Below, in pieces: positions 19,157 through 28,417 of a stretch of DNA of 64,000 bases. Source of the stretch: Clostridium sp. K13. Its GTDB lineage: Bacteria > Bacillota > Clostridia > Clostridiales > Clostridiaceae. A program made the position numbers and the translations under genes. Numbering within the stretch: the first letter of the stretch is position 1; every line of letters starts with the position of its first letter. The notes beneath the pieces were generated by a model. It was not told where the DNA came from and searched no databases. It worked only from the letters and a program-made list of their open reading frames with translations. The DNA lies in NCBI RefSeq assembly GCF_019734195.1, contig NZ_JAASHM010000016.1, positions 1,208-65,207 of the forward strand, read 5' to 3'.

Positions 19157-19774
19157 CTAATTTTTACCATCTTCATCATCAAAATTCACAGTATAAGTAA
19201 AAGTATTGCTTTCATCATCTTCTTTTTCCTTAAATTTGTTCGGTACTTTGATTCCATCTAAATTTACATCTTGAACCTTTTCTTTAACTTTATCTGCAAA
19301 GTCACTTGCCTTATCTTTTGCTTCACTAACAGCCTCTGAGATATACTTATTAACAATCTCTACTGTTCCATCAGCTTTAGTTATTTCAATTGTAACTTGA
19401 GTAACTACTGCTGCTACTACTACAAAAGCTAGTATTGGTGGTATTACAATCGCTATAACACCTGCTGCTATTCCAGCATTAACAGGAACATCAACTAACT
19501 TTTTACCATCTTTACTAACTTTAATTCTAGTTACATTTCCTTTGTTAATTAAGTCCTTTAACCAAACTTTTAACTCTTCTATAGTTTCTATTTTCTGAGC
19601 ATTGTCATTAAACTCTCCATCTGATGAACAATCCGCTTCAATACTTTTATCTTCTAAATAAATTATTGCTTCTAATACATCACCATTACATTCTTCTAAT
19701 GCTTTTTTCGCATTTTTGTAAGATGCTCCAGTTCTTTCTCTTACTTGATCAACCTTTTCCAATGTAATATCCAT
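19157..19774 (-). CDS. DUF4342 protein with N-terminal UBA-like domain
   Basis: 205 aa. Residues 1-43 (VDQVRERTGASYKNAKKALE, then CNGDVLEAIIYL) are a UBA/TS-N-like three-helix domain. Residues about 68-145 form the DUF4342 region with a hydrophobic segment (AGIAAGVIAIVIPPILAFVV) long enough to enter the membrane. The tail is acidic and lysine-rich. Function unknown; a membrane-anchored protein-binding role is possible. It begins 9 bases after the recO stop, so it is the last gene of that operon. Confidence 0.75.
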   Translation of the reverse strand: MDITLEKVDQVRERTGASYKNAKKALEECNGDVLEAIIYLEDKSIEADCSSDGEFNDNAQKIETIEELKVWLKDLINKGNVTRIKVSKDGKKLVDVPVNAGIAAGVIAIVIPPILAFVVVAAVVTQVTIEITKADGTVEIVNKYISEAVSEAKDKASDFADKVKEKVQDVNLDGIKVPNKFKEKEDDESNTFTYTVNFDDEDGKN

Positions 19775-19782
19775 CTTTCTCT

Positions 19783-20532
19783 CTACTCCTTTATATAATT
19801 TAACATTTCTAAACTTTTTGGCTTTCTTGAATAATTTGAATTTATTATGAATGTTGTTACTTTTTCTATTTGCTTTTTCACATCTTTATTTATATTTAAT
19901 CTATAAATTTTATCCATAGCTGTATTATTTAAAAATCTTAAAGCATTATATCCTGCTCTAGATATATAAAGCCCATGTTCTTTATTACACTCTACACACA
20001 CACCACCAAAATGTGACAACGAAATATAATCACTTGTTCCTATTGATTTTTTACAAATACAACATTTATCAAACTGTAATCTATATCCTGTTGCATTTAA
20101 TAATCTTAACTCAAATGCTCTTATTAACAATTCATAATCCATTGCATCAGTATTTAATAAATATAAACAAGTTATAAAGTCTCTAAATAATTCTTTATTT
20201 ACTTCTCCATCTTGTACACATATATCTATTAATTCACAAACATATGATGAATAAGTAAGCTTATCTAGATTGTTTAACAATCCCTGAAAGGAGTTTATAA
20301 TTCTTCCTTCTTGAAGGTTATACAAATTTCTTCCCTTAAAAAATATATAATCCCCAAAACATAGGGGTAAAGTTAAGCTCAAATTTTTACTTTTACTTTT
20401 CTTTGCCCCTCTAGCTATAAAGGTTATCTTACCTAACTCTTCACAGTATGCCCATATAAGTTTATCATTTTCCTTATAATCTATGGCCTTAATTATTATG
20501 GCTTTAGTTTTCTCGATAGACAGAATACTCAA
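19783..20532 (-). CDS. recO: DNA repair protein RecO
   Basis: 249 aa. An N-terminal OB fold (KAIIIKAIDYKENDKLIWAY) and a C-terminal helical domain with a four-cysteine zinc site (CCICKK and CVEC, about 159-190). RecO anneals ssDNA and helps load RecA in the RecFOR pathway. Starts 8 bases after era in the conserved ybeY-dgkA-cdd-era-recO order. Confidence 0.95.
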   Translation of the reverse strand: MSILSIEKTKAIIIKAIDYKENDKLIWAYCEELGKITFIARGAKKSKSKNLSLTLPLCFGDYIFFKGRNLYNLQEGRIINSFQGLLNNLDKLTYSSYVCELIDICVQDGEVNKELFRDFITCLYLLNTDAMDYELLIRAFELRLLNATGYRLQFDKCCICKKSIGTSDYISLSHFGGVCVECNKEHGLYISRAGYNALRFLNNTAMDKIYRLNINKDVKKQIEKVTTFIINSNYSRKPKSLEMLNYIKE

Positions 20533-20539
20533 CTCCTAT

Positions 20540-21430
20540 CTATTTAGTCTTTTTATATCCTAATTCTTTAAGTAGAAGTCCGTTATCTCTCCACTCTTTT
20601 CTTACTTTTACCCATATTTTTAGATTAACTTTTGCTTTTAAGAATCTTTCAATTTCATATCTTGCAGTTTCACCAATTTTCTTTAATGATACTCCATTCT
20701 TCCCAATTATTATTCCTTTATGAGAATCCTTTTCACATATTAAATCTACTTCAATGTGATATGTTCCATTCTCTTTTTGTTTCATTTGAATAATATCAAC
20801 TGCTATTCCATGTGGAATCTCATCTCTTAAATTCTTTAATGTTTTTTCTCTTACTATTTCAGCAACTATAAATCTTTCATTAACATCTGTAATCATGTCT
20901 TCTGGATAATACTGTGGTCCTTCTGGCATTTTTTCTACCATTAATTTCACAAGAGTATCTACATTTTTCCCCTTTAATGCTGATATTGGTACTATTTCAG
21001 CAAAGTCATATTCCTTTGAATACATATCTAATGTCTTAGCTACTTTTTCATGACTATTTTCATCTACCTTGTTAACAACTAAGAATACAGGTGCTTTTTG
21101 TTTCTTTAAAGCTTCTAATATAAACTTATCTCCTCTTCCAATCTCATCACAAGGATTGATAATAAATACAACTAAATCTACTTCTTTTATAGAACTAGTT
21201 GCAGCATTCACCATATAATCTCCTAGTTTATTTTTTGGTTTATGTATTCCTGGTGTATCAACAAATACTAATTGATAGTCATCTCCAGTTAATATTGTTT
21301 GTATATTATTTCTTGTAGTTTGTGGTTTATTTGAAACTATTGATAACTTTTCACCCATTATTTGATTAGTTAATGTTGATTTCCCTACGTTTGGTCTTCC
21401 TACTATTGTTACAAATCCTGATTTATACAT
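20540..21430 (-). CDS. era: GTPase Era
   Basis: 296 aa. G1 GRPNVGKST (about 12-20), G3 DTPG, G4 NKVD, then a C-terminal KH RNA-binding domain with [15 protein letters not shown]. Era binds the 3' end of 16S rRNA and supports 30S assembly. It follows cdd by 9 bases and precedes recO by 7. Confidence 0.97.
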   Translation of the reverse strand: MYKSGFVTIVGRPNVGKSTLTNQIMGEKLSIVSNKPQTTRNNIQTILTGDDYQLVFVDTPGIHKPKNKLGDYMVNAATSSIKEVDLVVFIINPCDEIGRGDKFILEALKKQKAPVFLVVNKVDENSHEKVAKTLDMYSKEYDFAEIVPISALKGKNVDTLVKLMVEKMPEGPQYYPEDMITDVNERFIVAEIVREKTLKNLRDEIPHGIAVDIIQMKQKENGTYHIEVDLICEKDSHKGIIIGKNGVSLKKIGETARYEIERFLKAKVNLKIWVKVRKEWRDNGLLLKELGYKKTK

Positions 21431-21439
21431 ATTAGCCTC

Positions 21440-21841
21440 CTAGCCTTTTAAGTCCTTCTTTGAAAAAACACCTGGTAATATTTCTTCAAAAGTTTTTACT
21501 ATATAGTCATTTTTATTTTTTATTATTATTACTGGAATCTTTTCATCAATTACAAATTCTGCAATTACTTGTCTGCATATTCCACATGGATAAGTATATG
21601 CATTAGTATCTCCTACTAAGGCTACTGCTTTTATTTCTCTATTTCCTTCATGTACGCCTTTAAAAATTGCTGTTCTTTCAGCACAATTAGTTCCTCCGAA
21701 AGATGCATTTTCGATATTAGATCCAGTATATATTTTTCCATCCTCAAATAATACAGCTGCTCCAACCTTAAAGTTTGAATATGGACAATATGCTCTTTCT
21801 CTCGCTTCTAAAGCGCTATCTATTAATTCATTATATTTCAT
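21440..21841 (-). CDS. cdd: Cytidine deaminase
   Basis: 133 aa, the normal tetrameric Cdd size. The active-site motif NAERTAIF (H/C-A-E) and the zinc ligands PCGICRQVIAEF are intact. Converts cytidine and deoxycytidine to uridines for pyrimidine salvage. Upstream of era, as in B. subtilis. Confidence 0.96.
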   Translation of the reverse strand: MKYNELIDSALEARERAYCPYSNFKVGAAVLFEDGKIYTGSNIENASFGGTNCAERTAIFKGVHEGNREIKAVALVGDTNAYTYPCGICRQVIAEFVIDEKIPVIIIKNKNDYIVKTFEEILPGVFSKKDLKG

Positions 21842-21915
21842 TCTTCATTCCTCCATTTAAATAGTATATCACATATAAATAAAATTCCAAATCTAAGTTA
21901 TTTATTAACCTTAAT

Positions 21916-22617
21916 CTATAATTTAAATATAGTAAAAATTAATAAAGTCAATAATATTCCTAGTATTCCCCCCACTATAACTTCAAATACAGTATGAACT
22001 TCTGAATCAACTCTACTTTGAGCGGTAATAAAAGCCATTAAATAAGCTAATATTATACAAATAGGTTTTTCAGTTATTAACGCTATAGCTGTTGAAATTG
22101 AGAATGCTAATGCACTATGTCCACTAGGCATTCCTCCCTTTAAAGGTGTTCCTTCACCAAAAATAGCCTTTATTATAACAACAGATAAAACAACTATAAC
22201 TAATGCTATTAATATCATATATGGTTCTGAATGCTTAATCTTATAAACTACTTCAAAAGAAAAGTTAGAAAGTTTATCCCAAAATACAATGTATCCTACT
22301 AATATTGCATTTATTGCTGTCACAAGCACCGCTCCAGCTGCCGTATTTTTTGCTACCTTTGCTAAAGGATGATAATAATTTGTATTTAAATCTACTGCTG
22401 CTTCTACCGCTGTATTAACTAATTCCGCACTAATAACCATTGTAATTGTGATTGCTAATGCTAAAAATTCTGCTTTTGACACATCAAAGAAAAAACAAGC
22501 TATCAAAACCCCAATAGATGCTATTATATGAATCTTCATATTTCTCTGAGTTCTAGCAGCATCAACCACACCATTAATTGCATGGTTAAAACTTTCTAAT
22601 AATTTTTTCATCTCCAT
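21916..22617 (-). CDS. dgkA: Fused diacylglycerol/undecaprenol kinase and PAP2 phosphatase
   Basis: 233 aa with two parts. Residues 1-115 are a DgkA-type small integral membrane kinase (ELVNTAVEAAVDLNTN motif). Residues about 130-233 are a PAP2 lipid phosphatase with KGGMPSGHSALAFS and SRVDSEVHTVFEVIVGG. In Gram-positives DgkA acts on undecaprenol, and PAP2 enzymes dephosphorylate undecaprenyl pyrophosphate, so both halves plausibly serve one lipid-carrier pool. Occupies the dgkA position of the era operon. Confidence 0.88.
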   Translation of the reverse strand: MEMKKLLESFNHAINGVVDAARTQRNMKIHIIASIGVLIACFFFDVSKAEFLALAITITMVISAELVNTAVEAAVDLNTNYYHPLAKVAKNTAAGAVLVTAINAILVGYIVFWDKLSNFSFEVVYKIKHSEPYMILIALVIVVLSVVIIKAIFGEGTPLKGGMPSGHSALAFSISTAIALITEKPICIILAYLMAFITAQSRVDSEVHTVFEVIVGGILGILLTLLIFTIFKL

Positions 22618-22640
22618 AAATTACTCACCCTATCCCCAAT

Positions 22641-23141
22641 TTATCTAGTTATATTTAACTTACCTAATATTTCTTCTTCTCTTTTTCTCATTACTTTCTT
22701 TTCTTCATCTTCCATATGATCATAACCTAACAAATGAAGAATGGAATGTACAACTAAGTAACATACCTCCCTATTAAAAGAATGATTATACTCTATACTC
22801 TGTTCTTTTGCTCTTTCTAAAGATAAAACCATATCTCCTAATACTAGTTCATCACCATCTAAATATATTTCATTAAACTTAGTATCCTTATAAACCTCTT
22901 TAAAAACTTTATTTTGAGGATAATCTAACATTGGAAATGATAGTACATCAGTTGCTTTATCTATTCCTCTTGTATCTCTATTTATCTCTCTTATTTCTTC
23001 ATTATCCACAAATAACAGTGAAATCTGATAAGGAACATTCATTTCTTCTGCCTTTAGCGATTGTTCACAAACTTCATTTATAATATTAATAAGCTCATCA
23101 GTTACTTCCATTTTATTTTGCCTATTATCAGTATATAACAT
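22641..23141 (-). CDS. ybeY: rRNA maturation endonuclease YbeY
   Basis: 166 aa from the ATG at 23141. An earlier in-frame ATG at 23156 is rejected because the GGAGA ribosome binding site lies after it. The metal site [14 protein letters not shown] (H-x3-H-x5-H) is intact. YbeY takes part in 16S 3'-end processing and ribosome quality control. The gene has its own promoter immediately downstream of the 361-bp repeat, while its usual upstream partner yqfF/pgpH ends in a terminator. Confidence 0.95.
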   Translation of the reverse strand: MLYTDNRQNKMEVTDELINIINEVCEQSLKAEEMNVPYQISLLFVDNEEIREINRDTRGIDKATDVLSFPMLDYPQNKVFKEVYKDTKFNEIYLDGDELVLGDMVLSLERAKEQSIEYNHSFNREVCYLVVHSILHLLGYDHMEDEEKKVMRKREEEILGKLNITR

Positions 23142-23200
23142 AAGTTCTCCTTTCATTTTTCTTAATTTAAATTATGTATATTTTAAATTATTGTTTTATA

Positions 23201-23229
23201 ATTATAATACCTTTTTAATAATTTAACAA
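23201..23229 (-). promoter_or_regulatory. ybeY operon promoter
   Basis: On the minus strand TTGTTA (23224-23229), a 17-base spacer and TATAAT (23201-23206). It lies 3 bases from the end of the 361-bp repeat, between the repeat and ybeY. Confidence 0.65.
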
Positions 23230-23231
23230 TC

Positions 23232-23592
23232 GAAATAAATTGCGAACTACAGTGAGAATGAAAAATGGAATATTACTTTTCCGGTAAGCGGTGAAATTTT
23301 CGCTTTGAATTTATATAATTGATTCCGTAAAATTTGCTAAAGTTTTTAAACTTGCTAAAGCTTCAAACAATAAAAACTTCTTAACACAAATTTTACTACA
23401 TCAATTATTAAATTCTACAGCTTAATTTCAATGCTTCCCTCCAAATTAATATTTCATTTTTTCTCTTCACTGTTTTTCTTATTTCCCCGGCTTATAGTTA
23501 ACGACTCCTGCTACAAATTTATAGCAGAAGTCGTTAACTTTAGGAAAATTCGGCTTAAATTGCAGACTTAAGCTTTAGTTCGCAGTTTATTT
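23232..23592. repeat. 361-bp foldback repeat, copy 1
   Basis: Noncoding element about 93% identical to 28418-28778 in the same orientation. Termini are inverted repeats: AAATAAATTGCGAACTA (23233-23249) against TAGTTCGCAGTTTATTT (23576-23592), 16 of 17 paired. Inside, 23250-23275 pairs with 23447-23472, 23288-23298 with 23424-23434, and 23307-23336 with 23387-23415. A side hairpin joins 23496-23506 and 23529-23539. It sits between pgpH and ybeY. No open frame and no clear target duplication. Confidence 0.9.
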
Positions 23593-23593
23593 G

Positions 23594-23617
23594 AAAAGGG
23601 AGGTAACCCTCCCTTTT
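23594..23617 (-). terminator. Terminator after pgpH
   Basis: Perfect stem AAAAGGGAGG / CCTCCCTTTT with a 4-base loop, overlapping the end of the pgpH stop codon. It isolates pgpH from ybeY, which are usually co-transcribed in Firmicutes. Confidence 0.85.
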
Positions 23618-25679
23618 ATTCTTTACCCTTTTCTTTTGGATACTCTATTCTATGATGATAAATGCCTTTTAATACCTTTAAGAAACAACCTTTTATTATT
23701 TCTAGATCTCTAAAGGTTAAATCACATTCGTTTAATTGATCTGAATTCAGTTTATCCTTTACGATATTATTAACCATATTTTCAATCTTTTCTAATGTAG
23801 GTTCTTGAATTGATCTTACAGCTGCTTCAACACTATCTGCCATCATAATTATAGCTGCTTCTTTACTTTGAGGTTTAGGTCCTGGATATTTAAAATCTTC
23901 TTCTTTTATACTATCTGGATCATTGCTACTATTCTTTAAAGTATAATAAAAGTACTTTACCAATGTTGTTCCATGGTGTTGTATCATCATATCACTTACT
24001 ACACTTGGAATATCGTATTCTTTAGCCAATTCTAAGCCATCTTTAACATGTGAAATTATTATAGATGCACTTAAACTTGGTGCAATTTTATCATGAGGAT
24101 TAACTCCTCCTAACTGATTTTCTCCAAAGAAAAAAGGTCTCTTTATTTTCCCTGCGTCATGATAATAAGCTCCAACCCTAACTAACATTGGATTTGCTCC
24201 TACTTCCTCAGCAGCAACTTCTGCTAAGTTTGCAACCATAACACTATGATGATATGTTCCAGGTGCCTCCATTAATAATCTCTTTAATAGTGGACTATTT
24301 GGATTTGAAAGCTCCAATAATTTCATATTAGTAACCAAACTAAAACTTGATTCTAAAAACGGTAATAACCCTATAGCTAATATACCTGAAATAAATGCTC
24401 CTAATGCTGCTAATGACATATCGATTAATATTTTTTTTATATTATTTGATAAAAGTATTCCACTTGATAAAACAACCATAGAAACAGAAATTGCAACATA
24501 AGCTGTTGAATATAATATATCATTTCTTTGACTTACCTTTTTTAAAGATGTAGATGCTACAATAGTTCCAACCAATCCCACCAAAATAATTTGAGGATCA
24601 AATCCAGCTATAACTGCTATAAGCATCAGATTTAAAGAATTAATTATAACGGAAACCTTATAATCTAAAAATACAGTCATAAGTATTGGAGAACAAGCTA
24701 TTGGAACTAAAAATAATGATACAAAAGCAAAAACTCTAGTTGTTACTAATGATAACAGATTTAATAGTAATATTAAAAACACAAGCTTAGTGTTAATAAT
24801 TACTTCTTTTTTCTCTTTCTTCAAATATAGGTATTGTACAACTAATACAAATAAAACATAAAATGCTATTATTATATAAGTATATATATAGTCCTTACTT
24901 ATACCCTCACCTACTAATCCTAATTCTGTAAGGATTGTTATTTGTCTTTGTGTAATTGGCTCTCCTTCTTTTACTATAGTTTGATTTTTCTTTATCATAA
25001 CCTTAGAAACACTTTTTAATGCCTCTTTAACAGCTTCATCTGTCTTTGTCTGATCAAAAAAGTAATTTGGCTTTACTTGGCTATCACACATTCCCTTTAA
25101 AATTTCTTCTAAATTAGAGTCCAAATTCTGACTATTTAAATAATCTTCTACAGTTGCCTTAGCCGACTCTATTTCCTCACTATTCCCATCTTCTATTTGA
25201 TTCTCATACGCCCTATCAATTGCAGCTAATGCTATCCATTGTAATTCCGTATCTTTATCAACAGTTAAATCTAATAATGTCTTATATTGAGCATCGGCAA
25301 GTTTAAATGTATCTATCTTTTTTAATTCACTAATTTTATCTTTTTCTTCTATTTCACTACTTTTCAGATTAATTAACTTATCAAAAAATGTTTTTATATT
25401 CTGACTCGCTTCGATCTTAACCTCATTTTTAAGAGTAAATTTTTTTTCTACTTTAGCTGATACTTCTTGCTCTTTTGCATTAGTAGCTTCTTCATCAATA
25501 ATATCTCTAGGTGCCTTTATATCAACACTAGCAATATCACCTTCAATGAAGTTATATCTCTTAGGTGTCACAACTGTCATTATTATAAAATATATTAATA
25601 TTGCTGTAACAGTAAATAAAAATATTCTTTTCCACTTATCTTTATGTATCTTTTTATTTACACCATTTTTATCTTTCAT
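23616..25679 (-). CDS. pgpH: Cyclic-di-AMP phosphodiesterase PgpH (7TM-HD, YqfF)
   Basis: 687 aa from the ATG at 25679; an upstream GTG three codons earlier overlaps the AAGGTG ribosome binding site. An N-terminal membrane anchor (about 20-40), a large extracytoplasmic 7TMR-HDED domain (about 45-265), seven membrane helices (about 270-455), then the HD domain with YHHSVMVANLAE, YYHDAGKIKRP and QHHGTTLVKYFYY. Characterised members hydrolyse c-di-AMP, which governs osmolyte transport. Follows yqfD by 21 bases. The phoH gene, found between the two in B. subtilis, is absent. Confidence 0.92.
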   Translation of the reverse strand: MKDKNGVNKKIHKDKWKRIFLFTVTAILIYFIIMTVVTPKRYNFIEGDIASVDIKAPRDIIDEEATNAKEQEVSAKVEKKFTLKNEVKIEASQNIKTFFDKLINLKSSEIEEKDKISELKKIDTFKLADAQYKTLLDLTVDKDTELQWIALAAIDRAYENQIEDGNSEEIESAKATVEDYLNSQNLDSNLEEILKGMCDSQVKPNYFFDQTKTDEAVKEALKSVSKVMIKKNQTIVKEGEPITQRQITILTELGLVGEGISKDYIYTYIIIAFYVLFVLVVQYLYLKKEKKEVIINTKLVFLILLLNLLSLVTTRVFAFVSLFLVPIACSPILMTVFLDYKVSVIINSLNLMLIAVIAGFDPQIILVGLVGTIVASTSLKKVSQRNDILYSTAYVAISVSMVVLSSGILLSNNIKKILIDMSLAALGAFISGILAIGLLPFLESSFSLVTNMKLLELSNPNSPLLKRLLMEAPGTYHHSVMVANLAEVAAEEVGANPMLVRVGAYYHDAGKIKRPFFFGENQLGGVNPHDKIAPSLSASIIISHVKDGLELAKEYDIPSVVSDMMIQHHGTTLVKYFYYTLKNSSNDPDSIKEEDFKYPGPKPQSKEAAIIMMADSVEAAVRSIQEPTLEKIENMVNNIVKDKLNSDQLNECDLTFRDLEIIKGCFLKVLKGIYHHRIEYPKEKGKE

Positions 25680-25709
25680 CTTGTTCACCTTCTCATCTTA
25701 CCCTAATAT

Positions 25710-26849
25710 CTAATAGCTTACTGTATCCTCACTTACTATATTTTGCTCTACAACAAAAACAACTTTTACTAATAAGTTTTCTTCATCTTTCATTTCTTTA
25801 TCCACTAATTTATCTACTACCTTTGCATCTCTACTTAGGTCATTTAACAAAGATTTTTCTAAACTATCAATAGCATTTTCTATTGCATCATCTTCTGATA
25901 GATTTATATCTTTTTCTACTCTTTCATAATATAACACTTTATTAAATATTTTACCACTCAATTCTATTTTATCATAATGTTCAAAATCTTTTATAGCTTT
26001 TTTCAGATAAATTTTTTTACCAAAGATACTTATATAAATATCACTATCCTTTTCTCCACTTCTCTCAAGTGTAGTACCTTTAACTTTTACATTCATAGAT
26101 TTTTCATAAAAAGTATTTGCTATAACTATTCCTCTAGGTGGCAAAATATACTCTCCACCTTCAATTCCATCTATACCTTCTATTACAACATCTCCAGCTT
26201 TAATAAGCTGACCACTCTTCACTTTAGCTCTTCCCGCAAATGTGTAAACTCTCTTTATTTCCCCTTCCATAGTAGCAACCAAATTTCCATACTCATATTC
26301 TTGTTCTTGTGGTGGATTTATTTTTTCTTCCACTACAACTTTCAATGTAGATCCTTCAATCCTTACCCTTAACCATAATATTTCTGAGCTTATATTTTCT
26401 AATTGCTTTTCTATCTCTTTTACATCAATAGATTGTTTTGAAATTCCTGGTCTAACTCCTATACTATTTAATTGCTTTCTTATTTCAAATGGTGGTATAT
26501 TTTGTTGAACATCTACTTCTACTGCCCATATGTAAGTAGATAAATAATATATAATACATAGAAACATGACTCCACCAACAACTAAAGATAATTTCTTCTT
26601 CATATTTCCTAAAAAGAATACTAACCCATTACTTTTTATAATTTTTATTCTGCCACCTAGTTTTTCCACATGTTCTCTTACTACTGCATAATCTAAATAA
26701 TCAATTTCCAGTACTAATGTTGCTACATCTTTTTTCTTTACTTTATACACTCTTATGTTTTTCGCCCAAAATAAATTTAATAATCTTTCAGTATTTAATA
26801 TTTTTATTTCAACCAATATTTTCCCTTTTTTAATCTTATCAAAAGCCAT
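25710..26849 (-). CDS. yqfD: Sporulation protein YqfD
   Basis: 379 aa. A cytoplasmic N-terminal region, one membrane segment (about 88-108, LSLVVGGVMFLCIIYYLSTY) and a large C-terminal extracytoplasmic domain (IGVRPGISKQSI, EILWLRVRIEGSTLKVVVEE). YqfC and YqfD are sporulation proteins made under sigma-E, thought to act at the mother-cell/forespore interface. Located 7 bases after yqfC. Confidence 0.92.
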   Translation of the reverse strand: MAFDKIKKGKILVEIKILNTERLLNLFWAKNIRVYKVKKKDVATLVLEIDYLDYAVVREHVEKLGGRIKIIKSNGLVFFLGNMKKKLSLVVGGVMFLCIIYYLSTYIWAVEVDVQQNIPPFEIRKQLNSIGVRPGISKQSIDVKEIEKQLENISSEILWLRVRIEGSTLKVVVEEKINPPQEQEYEYGNLVATMEGEIKRVYTFAGRAKVKSGQLIKAGDVVIEGIDGIEGGEYILPPRGIVIANTFYEKSMNVKVKGTTLERSGEKDSDIYISIFGKKIYLKKAIKDFEHYDKIELSGKIFNKVLYYERVEKDINLSEDDAIENAIDSLEKSLLNDLSRDAKVVDKLVDKEMKDEENLLVKVVFVVEQNIVSEDTVSY

Positions 26850-26856
26850 TTTTTAT

Positions 26857-27135
26857 TCACCTCACATATTCGATTGAATCAAAATAACCTTTAATAGTTA
26901 TAGTTGATGCCGCTATATATAATATTTCAAAATCATGTCCTTTAATTTCTACAGGTGACATATTGGTATTTATTTTTATTTTATCTCTTTCAAATATCAT
27001 TATCCCTTTATGATTTTCTATAGTTACCTCATTTCTTCCTATAACAATAATCTTTGGTACATCTAACAATACATCTTTAGGGAGATCAAGCTTTTCAACC
27101 AAAATTTCTTTACCTCTATTAATTTTATTTTCCAT
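26857..27135 (-). CDS. yqfC: Sporulation protein YqfC
   Basis: 92 aa, the family's normal length. YabP/YqfC fold: LPKDVLLDVPKIIVIGRNEV, ENHKGIMIFERDKIKIN and ILYIAASTITIKGYFDSIEY. Partner of YqfD, immediately upstream of it. Required for late sporulation in Bacillus; the mechanism is not established. Confidence 0.92.
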   Translation of the reverse strand: MENKINRGKEILVEKLDLPKDVLLDVPKIIVIGRNEVTIENHKGIMIFERDKIKINTNMSPVEIKGHDFEILYIAASTITIKGYFDSIEYVR

Positions 27136-27208
27136 AGTTTCTCTCCTTTAAATAATACTCTCTCAATGTACTTTATGATTTTAATTTAAAGAAAATCACA
27201 AAAATAAA

Positions 27209-27238
27209 AAAAGAACTCAATCTAAATTGAGTTCTTTT
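27209..27238 (-). terminator. Terminator after yqeY
   Basis: Stem AAAAGAACTCAAT / ATTGAGTTCTTTT with a CTAA loop, starting 2 bases beyond the yqeY stop, with a downstream TTTTTATTTT on the minus strand. Confidence 0.9.
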
Positions 27239-27240
27239 AA

Positions 27241-27693
27241 TTATTTACTATTTAAATACTCTTTAACAACCTGACTAACAAGTTTTCCGTCTGCTTTACC
27301 TACAACCTTTGGTCTAACTGCTGACATAAGCTTACCCATGTCTTTCATGTTATCAGCACCTATTTGTGTAGCTGTTTCTTTTACAATTTGTAAAATTTCT
27401 TTTTCACTTAATTGCTGAGGAAGGTAACCTAGCAAGATTTCAATCTCAGATTTATTCTGTTCAACCAAATCCTGTCTATTTCCCTTTTCAAATTCAAGCA
27501 TCGCTTCTTTACGTTGCTTGACTTCTTTTGCTAATATTTCTATAACCTTATCGTCCTCAAGCGTAACACCATCGGTTTTTTCTACTAGCAATACAGCAGA
27601 CTTAGCACTGCTTAATACATTAGCTCTAAATTTATCTTTAGACTTTAATGCACTCTTCCAGTCCTCTTGTAGTCTTTCTTTTATTGTTGGCAT
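27241..27693 (-). CDS. YqeY/GatB C-terminal-like domain protein
   Basis: 150 aa. The protein consists of the helical tail domain shared with GatB (LLGYLPQQLSEKEILQIVKE, then MKDMGKLMSAVRPKVVGKAD, VSQVVKEYL). In amidotransferase GatB this tail contacts tRNA; the free-standing protein's role is unclear. The conserved rpsU-yqeY pair is present, 31 bases apart. Confidence 0.93.
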   Translation of the reverse strand: MPTIKERLQEDWKSALKSKDKFRANVLSSAKSAVLLVEKTDGVTLEDDKVIEILAKEVKQRKEAMLEFEKGNRQDLVEQNKSEIEILLGYLPQQLSEKEILQIVKETATQIGADNMKDMGKLMSAVRPKVVGKADGKLVSQVVKEYLNSK

Positions 27694-27723
27694 ACTTAAA
27701 TACCTTCTTTCAAAAATTAAAAA

Positions 27724-27900
27724 CTACTTGAATTTTCTCTTTCTTGCAGCTTCTGATTTTTTCTTTCTCTTTACGCTTGGCTTTTCGTAGTGTTCTCTCT
27801 TTCTAACTTCTGAAAGAACCCCAGCTCTTGCGCATTTTCTCTTAAATCTTCTTAATGCACTTTCTAGTGTTTCGTTTTCTCCAACTTTGATTTCTGACAT
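27724..27900 (-). CDS. rpsU: 30S ribosomal protein S21
   Basis: 58 aa, starting [20 protein letters not shown], with the basic tail [15 protein letters not shown]. Length and sequence are typical of S21, which sits near the mRNA exit/anti-Shine-Dalgarno region of the 30S subunit. A GGGAGGG ribosome binding site precedes the ATG at 27900. Upstream of yqeY in the conserved order. Confidence 0.97.
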   Translation of the reverse strand: MSEIKVGENETLESALRRFKRKCARAGVLSEVRKREHYEKPSVKRKKKSEAARKRKFK

Positions 27901-28023
27901 CTATTATCCCTCCCTCCGCTAGCTCAAATTAGTATCTTTAAATCAGCTACGGGCTTAATAACACATATTGTATTATACAATACGAGCCACAAAAATGTCA
28001 ATATTATTTATACTATTTTTCTA

Positions 28024-28368
28024 TTAACCTGGTGGCCACTTTAATTCTCTTGCACCTAATATATGAAAATGTATATGATTTACTGTTTGACCTCCATCAG
28101 CACCGCAGTTATTTACTATCCTGTAACCAGAATCAGCAATACCAAGTTCCCTTACTATTTTATTTATTACCATGAATATATGTGAAACTATTTCACATTT
28201 TTCTTCAGTTAATTCATTAGCACTTCCAATATGCTCCTTAGGTACCACTAAAAAATGAACTGGTGCTTCTGGACTTATATCATAAAATGCAAGCACTTTA
28301 TCATCTTCATATATTTTTTTAGATGGAATTTCCCCAGCTACTATTTTACAAAAAATACAATCTCCCAT
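28024..28368 (-). CDS. HIT family nucleotide-binding hydrolase (HinT-like)
   Basis: 114 aa. The catalytic HIT motif HIHFHILG is near the C terminus, and an N-terminal CIFCK pair suggests the zinc-binding variant. HinT-type proteins hydrolyse nucleoside phosphoramidates and aminoacyl-AMPs. The reading frame starts from a GGAGGTG ribosome binding site. The 361-bp repeat copy 2 begins 49 bases upstream of its start, separating it from mtaB. Confidence 0.93.
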   Translation of the reverse strand: MGDCIFCKIVAGEIPSKKIYEDDKVLAFYDISPEAPVHFLVVPKEHIGSANELTEEKCEIVSHIFMVINKIVRELGIADSGYRIVNNCGADGGQTVNHIHFHILGARELKWPPG

Positions 28369-28417
28369 AAACTCACCTCCTTTTATTGCTTAAAACTAAG
28401 TCATCCACGAACATTAT

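Noticed and set aside
23232-23592. Idea that the repeat is a known large ncRNA (HEARO, OLE, ROOL, GOLLD) or a group II intron
   Set aside because: No matching conserved motifs, no associated ORF, different size, and stem changes are not compensatory between copies.
23232-23592. Target-site duplication flanking the repeat
   Set aside because: Flanks of neither copy show a convincing short direct repeat; the AAATAAA/TTTATTT ends are inverted, not direct.
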